Origin: Parashewanella spongiae
Lineage (GTDB): Bacteria; Pseudomonadota; Gammaproteobacteria; Enterobacterales; Shewanellaceae
Direction of reading: 5' to 3'
Assembly (NCBI RefSeq): GCF_004358345.1
Contig: NZ_CP037952.1
Span: 4,588,001 to 4,652,000, forward strand
Length of the DNA stretch: 64,000 bases
This document shows, piece after piece, positions 40,801-50,880 of the stretch. The notes beneath the pieces are model-generated. The model ran no database searches. It was not told where the DNA came from and worked only from the letters and a program-made list of their open reading frames with translations. Position 1 is the stretch's first letter. Each line of letters starts with the position of its first letter. The translations under genes were made by a program, and so were the position numbers.

Positions 40801-41123
40801 AGTACACCTTTGGCTTCAAGCTCAAGTGCACAGTTAAGCGCTGTCTGGCCGCCCATTGTTGGCAATACAGCATCAGGTCTTTCTTTGGCAATAATATTGC
40901 GAACCACTTCCCAATGAATTGGCTCGATATAGGTCGCATCAGCCATTTCAGGATCAGTCATAATGGTTGCAGGATTCGAGTTCACTAGGATAACTCGATA
41001 ACCTTCTTCTTTAAGCGCCTTACACGCTTGTGCACCTGAATAATCAAACTCACATGCTTGGCCGATCACAATTGGACCTGCACCTAGGATTAAAATACTT
41101 TTTATGTCTGTACGTTTTGGCAT
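37899..41123 (-). CDS. carB: Carbamoyl phosphate synthetase, large subunit
   Basis: The 1074-residue synthetase makes carbamoyl phosphate from bicarbonate, ammonia and two ATP for arginine and pyrimidines. Two homologous ATP-grasp halves are visible ([20 protein letters not shown] at the start; [20 protein letters not shown] in the second half), with [11 protein letters not shown] and [10 protein letters not shown] glycine loops and an MGS-like allosteric domain at the C-terminus. It starts 28 bases after carA, so the two form an operon. Confidence 0.98.
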   Translation of the reverse strand: MPKRTDIKSILILGAGPIVIGQACEFDYSGAQACKALKEEGYRVILVNSNPATIMTDPEMADATYIEPIHWEVVRNIIAKERPDAVLPTMGGQTALNCALELEAKGVLAEFNVEMIGATADAIDKAEDRSRFDKAMKNIGLECPRADIAHTLEEAHGVLEQVGFPCIIRPSFTMGGTGGGIAYNREEFDEICTKGLELSPTTELLIDESLIGWKEYEMEVVRDRNDNCIIVCAIENFDPMGIHTGDSITVAPAQTLTDKEYQLMRNASLAVLREIGVETGGSNVQFGINPKDGRMVIIEMNPRVSRSSALASKATGFPIAKIAAKLAIGYTLDELMNDITGGRTPASFEPAIDYVVTKIPRFNFEKFAGADDRLTTQMKSVGEVMAIGRTFQESMQKALRGLEVGKNGFDPITDLSDKDALSKIRYELQDAGADRIWYIADAMRVGLSASAIHKLTRIDMWFLVQIEELIQLETKLQESSLSELNENVLRKLKRKGFADARIADILNVSEANIRDLRHDFNILPVYKRVDTCAAEFSTDTAYMYSTYEEECEALPSNRDKVMVLGGGPNRIGQGIEFDYCCVHAALALREDGYETIMVNCNPETVSTDYDTSDRLYFEPVTLEDVLEIARIEKPKGVIVQYGGQTPLKLAKALEEAGVPVIGTSPDAIDRAEDRERFQVTVNALGLKQPENDTVTTVEDAVATAQRIGYPLVVRPSYVLGGRAMEIVYDEPDLLRYFNEAVKVSNDSPVLLDYFLDNAIEVDIDAVSDGETVVVGAIMEHIEQAGVHSGDSGCSLPPYSLSQDIQAQMREYVRKLALELGVVGLMNVQFAVKDDEIYMIEVNPRAARTVPFVSKATGVPLAKIAARVMAGQSLKSQNFTEEVVPDMFSVKEVVLPFSKFPGVDPLLGPEMRSTGEVMGTGVTFEDAYAKARLGATSEVPKSGRALLSVRNSDKKRVVELASKLLELGYEIDATHGTAIVLGEAGINPRLVNKVHEGRPHILDRIKNGEYTYMVNTTEGRQAIEDSRQLRRGALRHNVNYTTTLNAAFAACMSHSADARMNVRSVQELHEMISNA

Positions 41124-41151
41124 CGTTACTCTACCTTCCTAGATGGATCTA

Positions 41152-42297
41152 CTACTTAGCGTGTTGACGAAATTGTTCTATCAATTCGATGAAATGGTCG
41201 AATAATGGAGCGCAATCATGAGGGCCCGGGCTAGCTTCAGGATGGCCTTGGAAACTAAATGCTGGCTTATCCGTCAAATGGATACCTTGCAGTGAGCCAT
41301 CAAACAATGATTTATGTGTTACTTCAATGTTGTCTGGCAATGTCGCTTCATCTGCCGCAAAACCGTGGTTTTGACTAGTGATCATTACCGTCCCGCGTTT
41401 AATATCACTGACAGGATGATTAGCACCATGATGACCAAACTTCATTTTCAGTGTTTTCGCGCCAGAAGCTAATGCCAATAACTGGTGGCCTAAACAAATG
41501 CCGAAGACTGGGATGTCTGTTTTCAATAACGATTGAATCGCACTGATGGCATAATCGCATGGCTCAGGATCACCGGGACCGTTTGACAAAAAGACACCAT
41601 CAGGATTCATCGTGAGCACGTCGCTAATAGGCGTTTGCGCTGGAACAACGGTAACATCGCAACCACGGTCAACCAACATGCGTAAAATGTTACGCTTAAC
41701 GCCATAATCGTAAGCAACAACTTTATACTTTAATTGTGACTCAGGCGTATCGTCAGGCAAGCCTCCAACTAAACGCCAGCTACCGTTACGCCATTGATAG
41801 GCTTCATTTGTTGTGACTTCTTTGGCAAGATCCATGCCTTTAAGGCCGGGAAAGGCTTTCGCCGCAGCGAGCGCTTTCACCTCATCAGCATTTCCAACAA
41901 GAATACAACCAGCTTGAGCGCCTTTTTCTCGTAAAATTCGAGTCAGTTTTCGTGTATCAATGTCGGCGATTCCAACAACATTATTCGCCTTTAAGTAATC
42001 ACTTAAAGATTGCTCGTTTCTGAAATTACTCGCCAGTAGGGGTAAATCACGAATAATAAGACCACAAGCATGCACACTATCAGATTCAGTATCTTCCTTA
42101 TTAGTGCCGGTATTTCCAATATGGGGGTAGGTTAAGGTGACGATTTGTCGAGAATAAGAAGGATCTGTTAATATTTCTTGATAACCTGTCATTGAAGTGT
42201 TAAAAACAACTTCTCCAACTGCGATACCATCAGCACCAATTGCAGTGCCAGAAAAAACAGTTCCATCTTCGAGTACGAGTAAGGCAGACTTTGTCAA
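41152..42297 (-). CDS. carA: Carbamoyl phosphate synthetase, small (glutaminase) subunit
   Basis: I choose TTG 42297 ([12 protein letters not shown], the standard N-terminus), preceded by a CGGAGGTC site; the frame also runs to 42318. The 381-residue protein has the N-terminal CPSase small-chain domain ([21 protein letters not shown]) and a class I glutamine amidotransferase domain with Cys in [16 protein letters not shown] and the His-Glu pair in [13 protein letters not shown]. It hydrolyses glutamine and channels ammonia to CarB. dapB, which usually precedes it, is not here. Confidence 0.97.
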   Translation of the reverse strand: MTKSALLVLEDGTVFSGTAIGADGIAVGEVVFNTSMTGYQEILTDPSYSRQIVTLTYPHIGNTGTNKEDTESDSVHACGLIIRDLPLLASNFRNEQSLSDYLKANNVVGIADIDTRKLTRILREKGAQAGCILVGNADEVKALAAAKAFPGLKGMDLAKEVTTNEAYQWRNGSWRLVGGLPDDTPESQLKYKVVAYDYGVKRNILRMLVDRGCDVTVVPAQTPISDVLTMNPDGVFLSNGPGDPEPCDYAISAIQSLLKTDIPVFGICLGHQLLALASGAKTLKMKFGHHGANHPVSDIKRGTVMITSQNHGFAADEATLPDNIEVTHKSLFDGSLQGIHLTDKPAFSFQGHPEASPGPHDCAPLFDHFIELIEQFRQHAK

Positions 42298-42362
42298 CGC
42301 GACCTCCGATAGAGCCAAGTAACTGAAAATTATAAAATTTTATTTATTGTTGAATTTCCAAC

Positions 42363-42380
42363 TTTCACTACATAGTGAAA
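42363..42380. promoter_or_regulatory. Palindrome in carA leader, possible operator
   Basis: TTTCACTA and TAGTGAAA surround CA, 66-83 bases upstream of the carA start. It superficially resembles an arginine-repressor half-site arrangement, but the match to the TGAAT consensus is incomplete. The next 250 bases are AT-rich with no feature I can name. Confidence 0.3.
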
Positions 42381-42638
42381 TTTTGGCAAATTGCGCAGAT
42401 TTTACATGACAAATGTGAAGTCGTCTACAAATCCTGTCGAATCATCATTTCTAATAAAATAAAAAATACTACAACAAAAACAATCAATTAAGTAAAAGCA
42501 GCTCTAAAAACATAATATTTTTCAATAAACACTCTTTCTTTTCAGTTGCACAATGCTTTTTTTATTAAAACTATTTAAATTTTTAATTATCTTTTGAATA
42601 CTTTTATATTTCAAAAAATAATTTTATCTAATGATAAA

Positions 42639-43109
42639 CCTAAAATCATCAGTTGAACGCTGAGTATATGAGTAACTGTTTGAGCAATACGATGATTTTA
42701 TCATCATGGCTTTCATCCAATGAGTGAAGTGCTCTACGCTCACAAGCTTGCTAAAATGACTGCTATTTGCGTTGTAACTTTTGCAAGTAAAATAACTACT
42801 TGCTGCAAGCTACGCCTTACTATCAGCCATTTTTTCTACGCTTGAGAACGCAGTCAACTGATGTTTCTAGGATAAACCTAAAATCATCAGTTGAACGCTG
42901 AGTATATGAGTAACTGTTTGAGCAATACGATGATTTTATCATCATGGCTTTCACCCAATGAGTGAAGTGCTCTACGCTCACAAGCTTGCTAAAATGACTG
43001 CTATCTGCGTTGTAACTTTTGCAAGTAGAATAACTACTTGCTGCAAGCTACGCCTTACTATCAGCCATTTTTTCTACGCTTGAGAACGCAGTCAACTGAT
43101 GTTTCTAGG
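42639..43109. repeat. Tandem array of two A-family elements
   Basis: Two 233-bp copies (starts 42639 and 42877) are separated by ATAAA, and ATAAA also flanks the pair on both sides. The period, 238, equals that of the four-copy array at 24965, but the 5-bp spacer differs (ATAAA against TTAAA). The spacer is therefore target DNA, not part of the element. Confidence 0.9.
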
Positions 43110-43118
43110 ATAAAGCTA

Positions 43119-43428
43119 GGGTCTGTTGATCTTTCAGGATTAAATTCTGTGCTATTTGAGCATTTATCTGTTCAAAGCGTGAGCAGTGATGCTTAGCCAT
43201 CTAAGTTAGCTGGTCACAACACAGAACAGTGAATGCTCAAAAGCATCGAAGACAGCGTAAATTGGTCGCTCTTTCTAAATCAAAGGTGCTGCGTTATCGT
43301 TTTTCTTATTTGGAAACGAAGTAACGACAGTTTTGTATGTCGATAATAACCAAACCTCACAAACTCTGCCTTGCATAAAATAACCAATTTATCGCTGCAA
43401 AAACAATCACGAAAGATCAACAGACTCT
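43119..43428. repeat. C-family miniature element (310 bp)
   Basis: Starts GGGTCTGTTGATCTTTC, ends GAAAGATCAACAGACTCT, and is flanked by TA. It is inserted ten bases past the A pair. The shared module lies at 43313-43342. Compared with 28821 it has a small internal deletion in the purine-rich segment. Confidence 0.8.
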
Positions 43429-43530
43429 TATGTAATTAACAAAAATTAACATTGTTTTAATATTCCACAGTGAGAATTTAAACTAGTTTTAGGTTAACTA
43501 CCTGTTCCGTTAACTGTGGACTTGCAACTT

Positions 43531-45198
43531 ATGGCATTCGAACCTAGCTCACCTATAAATTCTCCAGCATCTTCACAATTTGAAGGTCAAACTAGTGAAG
43601 TTTCGCTCTCTCCAGAGCAGCAATCAAAGTTAACTGCTTTCGCCGATAATATACAAACGCTCGAAAGAAGTACTTCTGAACTATGTCCAAACGGCCTCCC
43701 TTTTTCTAGCTTTGTAGGATGGCGAACTTTAACTAATTTAACGAGAGATAACTACAATGGTGAACTGAGCCATGCTGAAAGAACGCAATTATGTGAAGAG
43801 CTAACAGGTATAACTAATACTATGTTACAAACACTTTCTAGCAATTTATCAGACTTTGATAAGTTAGAGATGCTAATTACTGCACTACCTAGAAGCGCTG
43901 ACAGCATCGAAGAAGCTAAGGCTTCATGTATTAGAGCAAACGAAAAAGCAAAAAGCTTCATAGGAACAGTTACCACTCCAAGCCAACCTATCAAAAAAAA
44001 CACACCTATTCAGCTAGCAATCATTCATCATAAAAATGAGCTAGTAACAGCTTTGATTCAAGACATTCAAAATAGCGACTTGTTTGAAGGTGACGCAAAT
44101 GGAAAATCTCCATTAAATAACGCACACATTTCCACCAACCTAACGGCAATAGAGCTTCTTAAACAGCCTTACGCTTCAATGGTTCAAACAACTTCTGACA
44201 GTGCAGAGTCTTCAGTAGATGAAAGTACAACCAGCTTTGCTAAATTGCGTGTAGACGGAACATCTCCACTGCATCAAGCGGCTAAATTAGGCAATATAGA
44301 AGCACTAAAAGAAATGATTACATCATCACTATCGGCTTGGCATGGTGAGATGAGCGATTGGGAGGAAATTACCAATGATGGGGTCGTTGCAGGTTGGAGT
44401 TTACATGAACACGGAGAGGGAGAGGGAGCATGGGAAGTTATCGTTACAACAGAAGAAAGCTGTAGTACATCAGAAAGTAGCATTACATCTTCAGGAAGTA
44501 GCATTACATCTTCAGGAAGTAGCAGCGCAACAACAGAAAGTAGCAGTACATCAGCAGAAAGTAGCAGTACATCAGCAGAAAGTAGCAATTCACAAGTTAA
44601 CGCGTCAGCAATAAAAACTTCAGATGCTGCTATAGCTGAACCTAATGATTCAGAAAAACAAAAAAAGGAAACTATAAATAGTGCAAGAAATGATATCGAA
44701 GCATTAGAGGCTCAAAAGCAATCGAAAATTGAGAGTCATAGTGCAGTTTGGAACATTCAAGATATACATGGAAACAGCCCGGCCATGGTTGCAGTTAATC
44801 ATGGTCAAAATGATTTTGTAAAAATGTTAATCGAAGAAAAAGACATAAAACTGAATGTTGTAAATTATAGTAATGAAAATATTTTGCATCAAGCCGTGCT
44901 CGCAAAACCACCTAAAACACTTGCGTATCTTTTAACTCTCACAGATTCGACTCCAAGTATGCATAGAACGACACTCAAAAATTTGCTTACACAGAAAAGT
45001 AAATCGGATAAAACGCCTTTAGAGGAGGCGTGCCGACATGGAAGCTTAGAGGCGATAAAAATGCTTCATAAGTTTAATTCTATGAGTGTAGCTAATGATT
45101 CAATAAAAAGTGAGTTGCAAACACAAGCTTCTCAAAGGGACAACACAGATAAGGAGAAAACAAAAATTTTAAAATATATTAGGAATAAAGTTAAATAG
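43531..45198 (+). CDS. Ser-rich ankyrin-repeat protein, unknown function
   Basis: I use ATG 43531; a GTG five codons upstream is possible, and neither has a good ribosome site. The product (555 residues) has no signal peptide. Ankyrin-like repeats occur before and after a low-complexity linker: NTPIQLAIIHHKNELVTALI, GTSPLHQAAKLGNIEALKEM, GNSPAMVAVNHGQNDFVKML, ENILHQAVL and KTPLEEACRHGSLEAIKML. The linker at 44463-44600 is a Ser/Thr tract of near-repeats of SITSSGS and STSAESS, coded by 15-18-bp DNA repeats prone to slippage. Effector-like, but this is unproven. Confidence 0.75.
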   Translation: MAFEPSSPINSPASSQFEGQTSEVSLSPEQQSKLTAFADNIQTLERSTSELCPNGLPFSSFVGWRTLTNLTRDNYNGELSHAERTQLCEELTGITNTMLQTLSSNLSDFDKLEMLITALPRSADSIEEAKASCIRANEKAKSFIGTVTTPSQPIKKNTPIQLAIIHHKNELVTALIQDIQNSDLFEGDANGKSPLNNAHISTNLTAIELLKQPYASMVQTTSDSAESSVDESTTSFAKLRVDGTSPLHQAAKLGNIEALKEMITSSLSAWHGEMSDWEEITNDGVVAGWSLHEHGEGEGAWEVIVTTEESCSTSESSITSSGSSITSSGSSSATTESSSTSAESSSTSAESSNSQVNASAIKTSDAAIAEPNDSEKQKKETINSARNDIEALEAQKQSKIESHSAVWNIQDIHGNSPAMVAVNHGQNDFVKMLIEEKDIKLNVVNYSNENILHQAVLAKPPKTLAYLLTLTDSTPSMHRTTLKNLLTQKSKSDKTPLEEACRHGSLEAIKMLHKFNSMSVANDSIKSELQTQASQRDNTDKEKTKILKYIRNKVK

Positions 45199-45290
45199 TA
45201 TTTATACCTTGATGTGTGATTAATTTTTGGCAGAGATGGATTGAAATTTGAGAGTATGTTAGCAGGCTAATTTCGCTGCTGAAGCTTTAA

Positions 45291-45553
45291 CCTAAATAAA
45301 TCGGTTAGGAGCGTTCATATACGCAGAAAAAATTACAGATAGCAAGGCATGAATAGCAGCAAGTAGTGGTTACCGACATACAAAACTGTCGTTACTTCGT
45401 TTCTACTTGCAAAATTTATAACGCAGCTAGCGGTGATTTTGGCAAGTATATGAATGTTCAGCACTCACCTGATGGGTGAATTCGGGTTGTTTAATCTTGT
45501 ATTTAACTTCAATAGATTAAAGTTAAATTGTGCGTTCAACTGATATATTTAGG
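45291..45553. repeat. B-family miniature element (263 bp)
   Basis: It is inverted relative to 8265 and flanked by TTTAA. The shared module lies at 45371-45403. The right-hand TTTAA overlaps the left TTAAA of the next element. The left 90 bases (45199-45290), after the ankyrin gene, show nothing identifiable. Confidence 0.85.
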
Positions 45554-45559
45554 TTTAAA

Positions 45560-45734
45560 CCTAAAAACACAGTTGAACGCTGAATATATGAGTAACTGTT
45601 TGAGCAATACGATGATTTTATTATCATGGTTTTCACCCAATGAGTGAAGTGCTCTACGCTCACAAGCTTGCTAAAGTGGCTGCTATCAGCCATTTTTTCT
45701 ACGCTTGGGAACGCAGTCAACTGATGCTTCTCGG
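45560..45734. repeat. Shortened A-family element (175 bp)
   Basis: CCTAAAAACACAGTTGAACG start and GTCAACTGATGCTTCTCGG end, flanked by TTAAA on both sides. The central GCAAGTAG hairpin region has been deleted (about 58 bases). Confidence 0.8.
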
Positions 45735-45744
45735 TTAAACGGCG

Positions 45745-45846
45745 GTCATTCCCGCATGTTTTGAGCGGGAATCCAGTGCCTTTTAACTCTAAAAATGTTG
45801 CTCTAAAAATGAAAAACCGCTGGTTCTCTGCTTTCGCAGGAATGAC
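45745..45846. repeat. Inverted-repeat intergenic unit
   Basis: GTCATTCCCGC near the left end and GCAGGAATGAC at the right are inverted, with an internal CCCGC...GCGGG hairpin. This resembles the widespread GTCATTCC intergenic repeats of gammaproteobacteria. It lies 40 bases after the short-chain dehydrogenase. Confidence 0.55.
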
Positions 45847-45885
45847 GAAACAAGCAAATTCAAGGAGTAATAATCACACATTAGG

Positions 45886-46722
45886 TTATTTATAGCTGCG
45901 CTTATTTCTCGCTCCAAGCCAATAAAGCAATGGGCGGGTAAGCCTTCTAAACTTAGGAAATAAATAACTCAATGTCGTGAGCTTACCACTCAACCACGGT
46001 ATTGAAATTTCTGTTTTTTTCCCAACCACTAATGCCAGTACAGCTTCTGCCACTTGCTCAGCCGAACTCATCGGTTGCGAGTAAACAATATCTTCGACAC
46101 TATCAATTTCATCCATGATAAAACCTGTGTCAATAGGGCCGGGAGACACCACCGCAATTTTAATGTTGCTGTGTTGTAATTCATCAGCCATTGCATAGGT
46201 AAACGCACGAAGCCCTGCTTTCGTTGCACTGTAAACGGCTGCACCTTGAAGTGGGGCTCGTCCTGCCAGTGAGCCAACATTTACAATAGCTGAAGGTCTA
46301 GTTTTCGACATATAAAGGAGTGCAATCGCAGTAAGGTAAATCGGAGCTTTTAAATTAACATCAACCATAGCAGCAACATCAATCGCAGAGCGCCCTTCAA
46401 AATCACCACGGTGATGCAAGCCTGCATTGTTTATCAAAAAATCAATGCCATCAAATTCTGATACTGCTTGGTTGATAATGTGATTACAGCAAGCTCTAAT
46501 ACCGATGTCACCAGTAACCATCAATACATTACAATTTAAGTACTCTGCAAGTTCATCTTTTATTTTCCGCAGCCCAGCAATTTCTCTTGCCACTACAACT
46601 AAATTAATGCCATTTGTGTAGGTTCGAGCAAATAATCGAGCACATGCCGCGCCGACGCCTTTTGATGCTCCAGTAATAACCACGGTAGGAACAATCGATT
46701 CTTGGGTTACACCTACTGGCAT
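45886..46722 (-). CDS. Short-chain dehydrogenase/reductase (SDR)
   Basis: A 278-residue NAD(P)-dependent oxidoreductase of unknown substrate. The cofactor site TGASKGVG (17-24), LINNAG (96-101), the catalytic Ser151 (VNVGSLAG) and YSATK (Tyr164, Lys168) are all intact. The C-terminal 40 residues are basic and hydrophobic (SYLFPKFRRLTRPLLYWLG), perhaps a membrane-associated tail. It lies 43 bases after cydC on the same strand and may be co-transcribed, although no functional link is known. Confidence 0.9.
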   Translation of the reverse strand: MPVGVTQESIVPTVVITGASKGVGAACARLFARTYTNGINLVVVAREIAGLRKIKDELAEYLNCNVLMVTGDIGIRACCNHIINQAVSEFDGIDFLINNAGLHHRGDFEGRSAIDVAAMVDVNLKAPIYLTAIALLYMSKTRPSAIVNVGSLAGRAPLQGAAVYSATKAGLRAFTYAMADELQHSNIKIAVVSPGPIDTGFIMDEIDSVEDIVYSQPMSSAEQVAEAVLALVVGKKTEISIPWLSGKLTTLSYLFPKFRRLTRPLLYWLGARNKRSYK

Positions 46723-46765
46723 ATTTATCCTTATTATGGGTAAATAGTTGTTACCTGTTTCAGTT

Positions 46766-48511
46766 TTAACAATTGTTCAATCCTTGTGCAACCGTTAGAT
46801 TCAATAACCTTCCATTTTCCATTAGATGCCACTCATTAATAAATGGAAATACTGATGTTTTATGGGTCACCACTAATACTGTTTTATCTTTCCAAACGTC
46901 AAAAATTAATTCGAGTATTTGTTTTTCAGTATTGAGATCGAGCCCTTCTGTGGGTTCATCTAATAACACAATTGGTGCTGTTCGTAACAGTGCCCGCGCA
47001 ATACTAATACGACGACGTTCACCTCCTGATAATAACCGCCCACCATCACCAATCCATAAATCTAATCCATCATCATTTAATAACTTTTCAAGTCCCACTT
47101 GTCGAAGGGTACTAATTAACTTTTTATCACTCACTATCTCCCCATCTGCTAACGCAATGAGCAAGTTATCTTTAAGTGAGGCTGAAAATATTTGTGCGCT
47201 TTGCTCGACATAAGTAATCGACTGAGATAATGCCAACTCGCTATAACTTTCTATCGGCTTACCATCCAATAGAATTGTGCCAGATTGTAGATTTTGCTGA
47301 CGAGTCAAAAGCTTTAACAGCGTTGACTTCCCGCAGCCTGAATGTCCTACAAAAGCCACTTTCTGTTTGTCTAAAATTGATAAATTCAATTTTTTGAGCA
47401 CAACTTGTTCATCTGTATAGCCAAAGTAGCCATCAAGGATGTTCAAATTCCCAGTTATTGCTTGCTCTTGGACTGAGCCATATTCAAATTGAGCGTGTTG
47501 CTCGGTTAGTTGGTTAATTCGACTGGCTGCAAGCACACAAGCTGATAATTGCTGACTTGAAAGAGACAGTGGTATTAGCAACTCCATCATAGCCATCATC
47601 ACAAATACAATGAGGGCGAAAACGGGGCCTGATATTGAACCTGCAATAGCCCCATTACCCGCAAAATAGAGTGCGACAATGAGTATTAGACCATGCAACA
47701 AGATCAGCCCAGCTTGCAGCAAAGCATTTCGCTGTATTAACCAAAGCTGCACTTGATAAAGCCGCTGTTCTGTTAACTCAATTTTGCTGCGGTATCGACT
47801 TAGTGCAGCATACATTGTTATTTCAAGCTGGTTTGTCAATAAGTCCAATAACTCAATTCGATACTGACGTTTTGCTTCAATTACCGCGATGGCTGGTCTT
47901 TGTGCACTTAAATAGCCTACGAAAGGTAACAACACCCCGATAAATAAGAGTCCTAAGCCGATTATCCAAGCAAGCTGTTCGTCCCAAAAGCCAATAACAC
48001 ACGAAAAGAATAACGACAGTATGAAGTAACTCATAAGTGGTGCGAGAATACGCAGATATAGTTGATCTAACGTATCAATATCTGTCAATAAACGATTAAG
48101 TACATCACCACGACGCAGCTTACTGACTTGCGAAATAGACAAGCGTTGCAGCTGTCGCCATAACCAGATACGAATTTGAGTTAAAATTTGTAGTGTACCT
48201 TGATGGGTAACCAATCGCTCACCGTAGCGCCCCACAGTCCTTACAATTGCTAAAAATCGCACTCCAGCCGCAGGAGTGTAAAAATTGAATTGCTTGATAC
48301 CTAAAGCCGTTAATCCTGCCAGCGCGGTTGCACTTAAAAACCAGCCTGACAACCCTAATAACGCTATTCCCGCCGTTAATGTCAGCATGCTTAATAACAT
48401 GCCCAAACTAATTAATGTCCACTGCTGTTTAAACATACGGATGAAAGGGAGTAGCTCACTCAGTTTGTGTTCAGATGTCGAGTTTTTTCGCGGCTTAGAG
48501 GAATTAATCAT
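46766..48511 (-). CDS. cydC: Thiol reductant ABC exporter subunit CydC
   Basis: A 581-residue half-transporter (six helices plus ATPase). CydDC exports cysteine and glutathione to the periplasm and is needed for cytochrome bd assembly. Visible are Walker A GHSGCGKSTLL, signature LLSGGERRR, Walker B IVLLDEPTEGLD and the H-loop VVTHK. Its start overlaps the end of cydD by 8 bases, so translation is coupled. Confidence 0.94.
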   Translation of the reverse strand: MINSSKPRKNSTSEHKLSELLPFIRMFKQQWTLISLGMLLSMLTLTAGIALLGLSGWFLSATALAGLTALGIKQFNFYTPAAGVRFLAIVRTVGRYGERLVTHQGTLQILTQIRIWLWRQLQRLSISQVSKLRRGDVLNRLLTDIDTLDQLYLRILAPLMSYFILSLFFSCVIGFWDEQLAWIIGLGLLFIGVLLPFVGYLSAQRPAIAVIEAKRQYRIELLDLLTNQLEITMYAALSRYRSKIELTEQRLYQVQLWLIQRNALLQAGLILLHGLILIVALYFAGNGAIAGSISGPVFALIVFVMMAMMELLIPLSLSSQQLSACVLAASRINQLTEQHAQFEYGSVQEQAITGNLNILDGYFGYTDEQVVLKKLNLSILDKQKVAFVGHSGCGKSTLLKLLTRQQNLQSGTILLDGKPIESYSELALSQSITYVEQSAQIFSASLKDNLLIALADGEIVSDKKLISTLRQVGLEKLLNDDGLDLWIGDGGRLLSGGERRRISIARALLRTAPIVLLDEPTEGLDLNTEKQILELIFDVWKDKTVLVVTHKTSVFPFINEWHLMENGRLLNLTVAQGLNNC

Positions 48512-50324
48512 TAGCTTTTCCCTCTACCGCTTGTTCCTTTAAACTCGCGCCACTCAGTGAAAAGTGTGCAACTTGTGCGCTGAGCAACGCCTTAAAAGCG
48601 CCATTTACCGCACTTAGTTCTTCATAAGTACCTTTCTCTATAATTTCTCCATGCTCGACGACCCAAACACCATCCATTTGCTCAAGTTTATCCAATTCAT
48701 GGCTGACAATAAAACAACCTGTACTTTTGACTTGCTCCATCAACGTCTGCCACACAATTGCTTTACTGCATTTATCAAGCGCAGCCGTTGGCTCGTCAGC
48801 CACCAGCAACTGAGTTTTTTTAGCTATTGCACGAGCCAACACAATTCGCTGAGCTTGTCCGATTGATAAGCCTGTGTTTTGTTCTGATATTTCGAGCTGT
48901 AACTGTTTCGGGTGAGCCTGTACAAACTCCTTTAAACCGATTTTATCTAATAACTCCCACATATCATCATCGGTCATTTCAGTATCGGCCAGTAGTAAAT
49001 TATCAATAAGCGTTCCAAAAAGTAGCTCTGGTGTTTGCCCTACCCAACTTAACTGTGAATACCACTGCATTGAACTCATTTGACTTAATTCAATGTCATT
49101 TATTTGTAAACTGCCTTGATAGGGTAAAAAGCCAAGTAACCCATATAATAAACTTGATTTTCCAGAGCCACTTTCCCCGACAATAGCAATGCGCTCACCG
49201 GATTGCCAAGTGAAGTTGATCGGCCCAAGCAATGTTTTCCCATCATGGCTTTGCACTAGCCAGTTTTTTGCTTTAATAGTTATTTTTTCATTTGAATTAA
49301 ATGGGTTGTTTGCCTTTTCACCCTGCTGAGAAACATCCATATTTAGCAACTCCACAATGGACTCGCTGGCGGCAACAGCATTACCTTTAGCATGATAAAA
49401 ACTGCCCAAATCTCGCAGAGGCTGATAAAATTCAGGGGCTAATATCAAGATGAACATAGCGCTGAACAAGGTCACTTTTACTCCGTAGAAACCAGTTTCG
49501 AGATATTCTAAAAAGCTAAAGCCCAAATAAACGGCTAAAACGGCTATCGACACCGCTGAAAAAAATTCCAAAACAGCACTGCTTAAAAAAGCAAGCTTCA
49601 ACACTGACATAGTCCGTTTTCGATAATCGTCGGACGCCTGTGCCACAGCTTTTTCTTCCGCTTGATAACGGTAATATAATTTTAACGTTGATAAGCCAGC
49701 CAAACGATCAGCAAAATAGCTCGTCAATCGTTGCAATGCCACAGTATGTGCTCGTCCCGCTTTAGCCGCATTCCGTCCAACAAGGATCATAAACAGCGGA
49801 ATTAAAGGTGCTGTCACCAGTAAGATTAAACCTGCTACCCAACTTTGTGGAAAAACAACCATCAGAATGATAAGTGGCGTAAAGGCTATCAATGTTTGTT
49901 GCGGGAGATAACGACTGTAGAAATCTTGTACTTGCTCGACTTGCTCAAGCAACATTGAATTCCAATGACCTGCAGGTTTGCTTTTCGCAAAGATAGGCCC
50001 AAGTTGCTGTAATTTATCCAGTACACTCAGTCTTAATTGCTGACGGACTTTCTGCCCCGCAATAAAACTGGCTGTTTCTCGACAATAACCTGTGATTGCC
50101 CGCAACATAATTAACCCCGCAATCCAGATTAAGTGGCTATTGAGGTTTTGCTGTGACTGCTCAATGATAATTTCATCTAAACTCGTTGCAATCCAGTAGG
50201 CTTGCAAAACAAGCAAAATCCCTTGCACCACACCAAGCCATGCAGATATTGCCCCATAGTGTTGGCTGAGTTTTTTTTGTGCTCTAAGCCATACAAGCAG
50301 AGCTTTTTCTGTTTCTAAATTCAT
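48504..50324 (-). CDS. cydD: Thiol reductant ABC exporter subunit CydD
   Basis: A 606-residue partner of CydC. The transmembrane domain carries the CydD-type GQKVRQQLRLSVLDKLQ and KSKPAGHWNSM segments. The ATPase domain has Walker A GESGSGKSSLL, a divergent signature LSIGQAQR, and Walker B LLVADEPTAALD. The order cydD-cydC matches E. coli. About 800 bases upstream are non-coding and filled with repeats. Confidence 0.94.
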   Translation of the reverse strand: MNLETEKALLVWLRAQKKLSQHYGAISAWLGVVQGILLVLQAYWIATSLDEIIIEQSQQNLNSHLIWIAGLIMLRAITGYCRETASFIAGQKVRQQLRLSVLDKLQQLGPIFAKSKPAGHWNSMLLEQVEQVQDFYSRYLPQQTLIAFTPLIILMVVFPQSWVAGLILLVTAPLIPLFMILVGRNAAKAGRAHTVALQRLTSYFADRLAGLSTLKLYYRYQAEEKAVAQASDDYRKRTMSVLKLAFLSSAVLEFFSAVSIAVLAVYLGFSFLEYLETGFYGVKVTLFSAMFILILAPEFYQPLRDLGSFYHAKGNAVAASESIVELLNMDVSQQGEKANNPFNSNEKITIKAKNWLVQSHDGKTLLGPINFTWQSGERIAIVGESGSGKSSLLYGLLGFLPYQGSLQINDIELSQMSSMQWYSQLSWVGQTPELLFGTLIDNLLLADTEMTDDDMWELLDKIGLKEFVQAHPKQLQLEISEQNTGLSIGQAQRIVLARAIAKKTQLLVADEPTAALDKCSKAIVWQTLMEQVKSTGCFIVSHELDKLEQMDGVWVVEHGEIIEKGTYEELSAVNGAFKALLSAQVAHFSLSGASLKEQAVEGKAND

Positions 50325-50385
50325 TGAGTGAGTAATATTTGAGTGTCAGATAAAAGCATACACGTAATTTAATGATTTACCGGCA

Positions 50386-50410
50386 TAAAAAAGCACCTCA
50401 ACAGGCGCTT
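50386..50410 (-). terminator. Putative terminator upstream of cydD
   Basis: AGCGCCT and AGGTGCT pair with one mismatch around GTTG and are followed by T6 on the minus strand. It would end a transcript from the right. Nothing else is apparent between it and the repeat at 50639. Confidence 0.55.
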
Positions 50411-50638
50411 TGTGCAAATATCACTGAAACGAAATATTAACCTAAACGTTCATGATAGGCATAGATGTCATATGCGTTTACTTTGGCTACTATTTTTCTA
50501 TCACCCTACACCATGAAAATTGTATTCGCTGAGATTTGAAGATTATTTCCAACCTAAGCTAAAGGCGAAGTGATTTTTAGCTTTTATGCTTTCACTAACA
50601 GGCTTGAGAATAGGTGTTAGGGACGTGGCGGAAGAATG

Positions 50639-50765
50639 TATACCAATTTTATCGTCACTCCTGCGAACGCAGGAGTCCAGAGTCTTTGGTTAATTTGGGC
50701 ACAAGTCGCTGGATACCTGCGTTCGCAGGTATGACAAATTAAGCGTTGAAATTTAAATTGGTATT
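50639..50765. repeat. D/E-like palindromic repeat (127 bp)
   Basis: The ends TATACCAATTT and AAATTGGTAT are inverted. Internal CTGCGAACGCAGGAG and CCTGCGTTCGCAGG form hairpins like those of the D copies. The segment before it (GGCGGAAGAATG) also recalls D. It lacks the shared module. Confidence 0.6.
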
Positions 50766-50804
50766 ATTTGAACTGCGACATCCCTTAGCGGCTATTTTCA
50801 CGGT

Positions 50805-50879
50805 AAATAAATCGGTTGAACGCACAATTTAGCTTTAATCTATTGAAGTTAAATTGTGCGTTCAACTGATATATTTAGG
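50805..50879. repeat. Minimal B-type hairpin (75 bp)
   Basis: AAATCGGTTGAACGCACAAT and ATTGTGCGTTCAACTGAT are inverted, leaving essentially the two B arms with no interior. It is fused directly to the truncated C element at 50881. Confidence 0.65.
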
Positions 50880-50880
50880 T

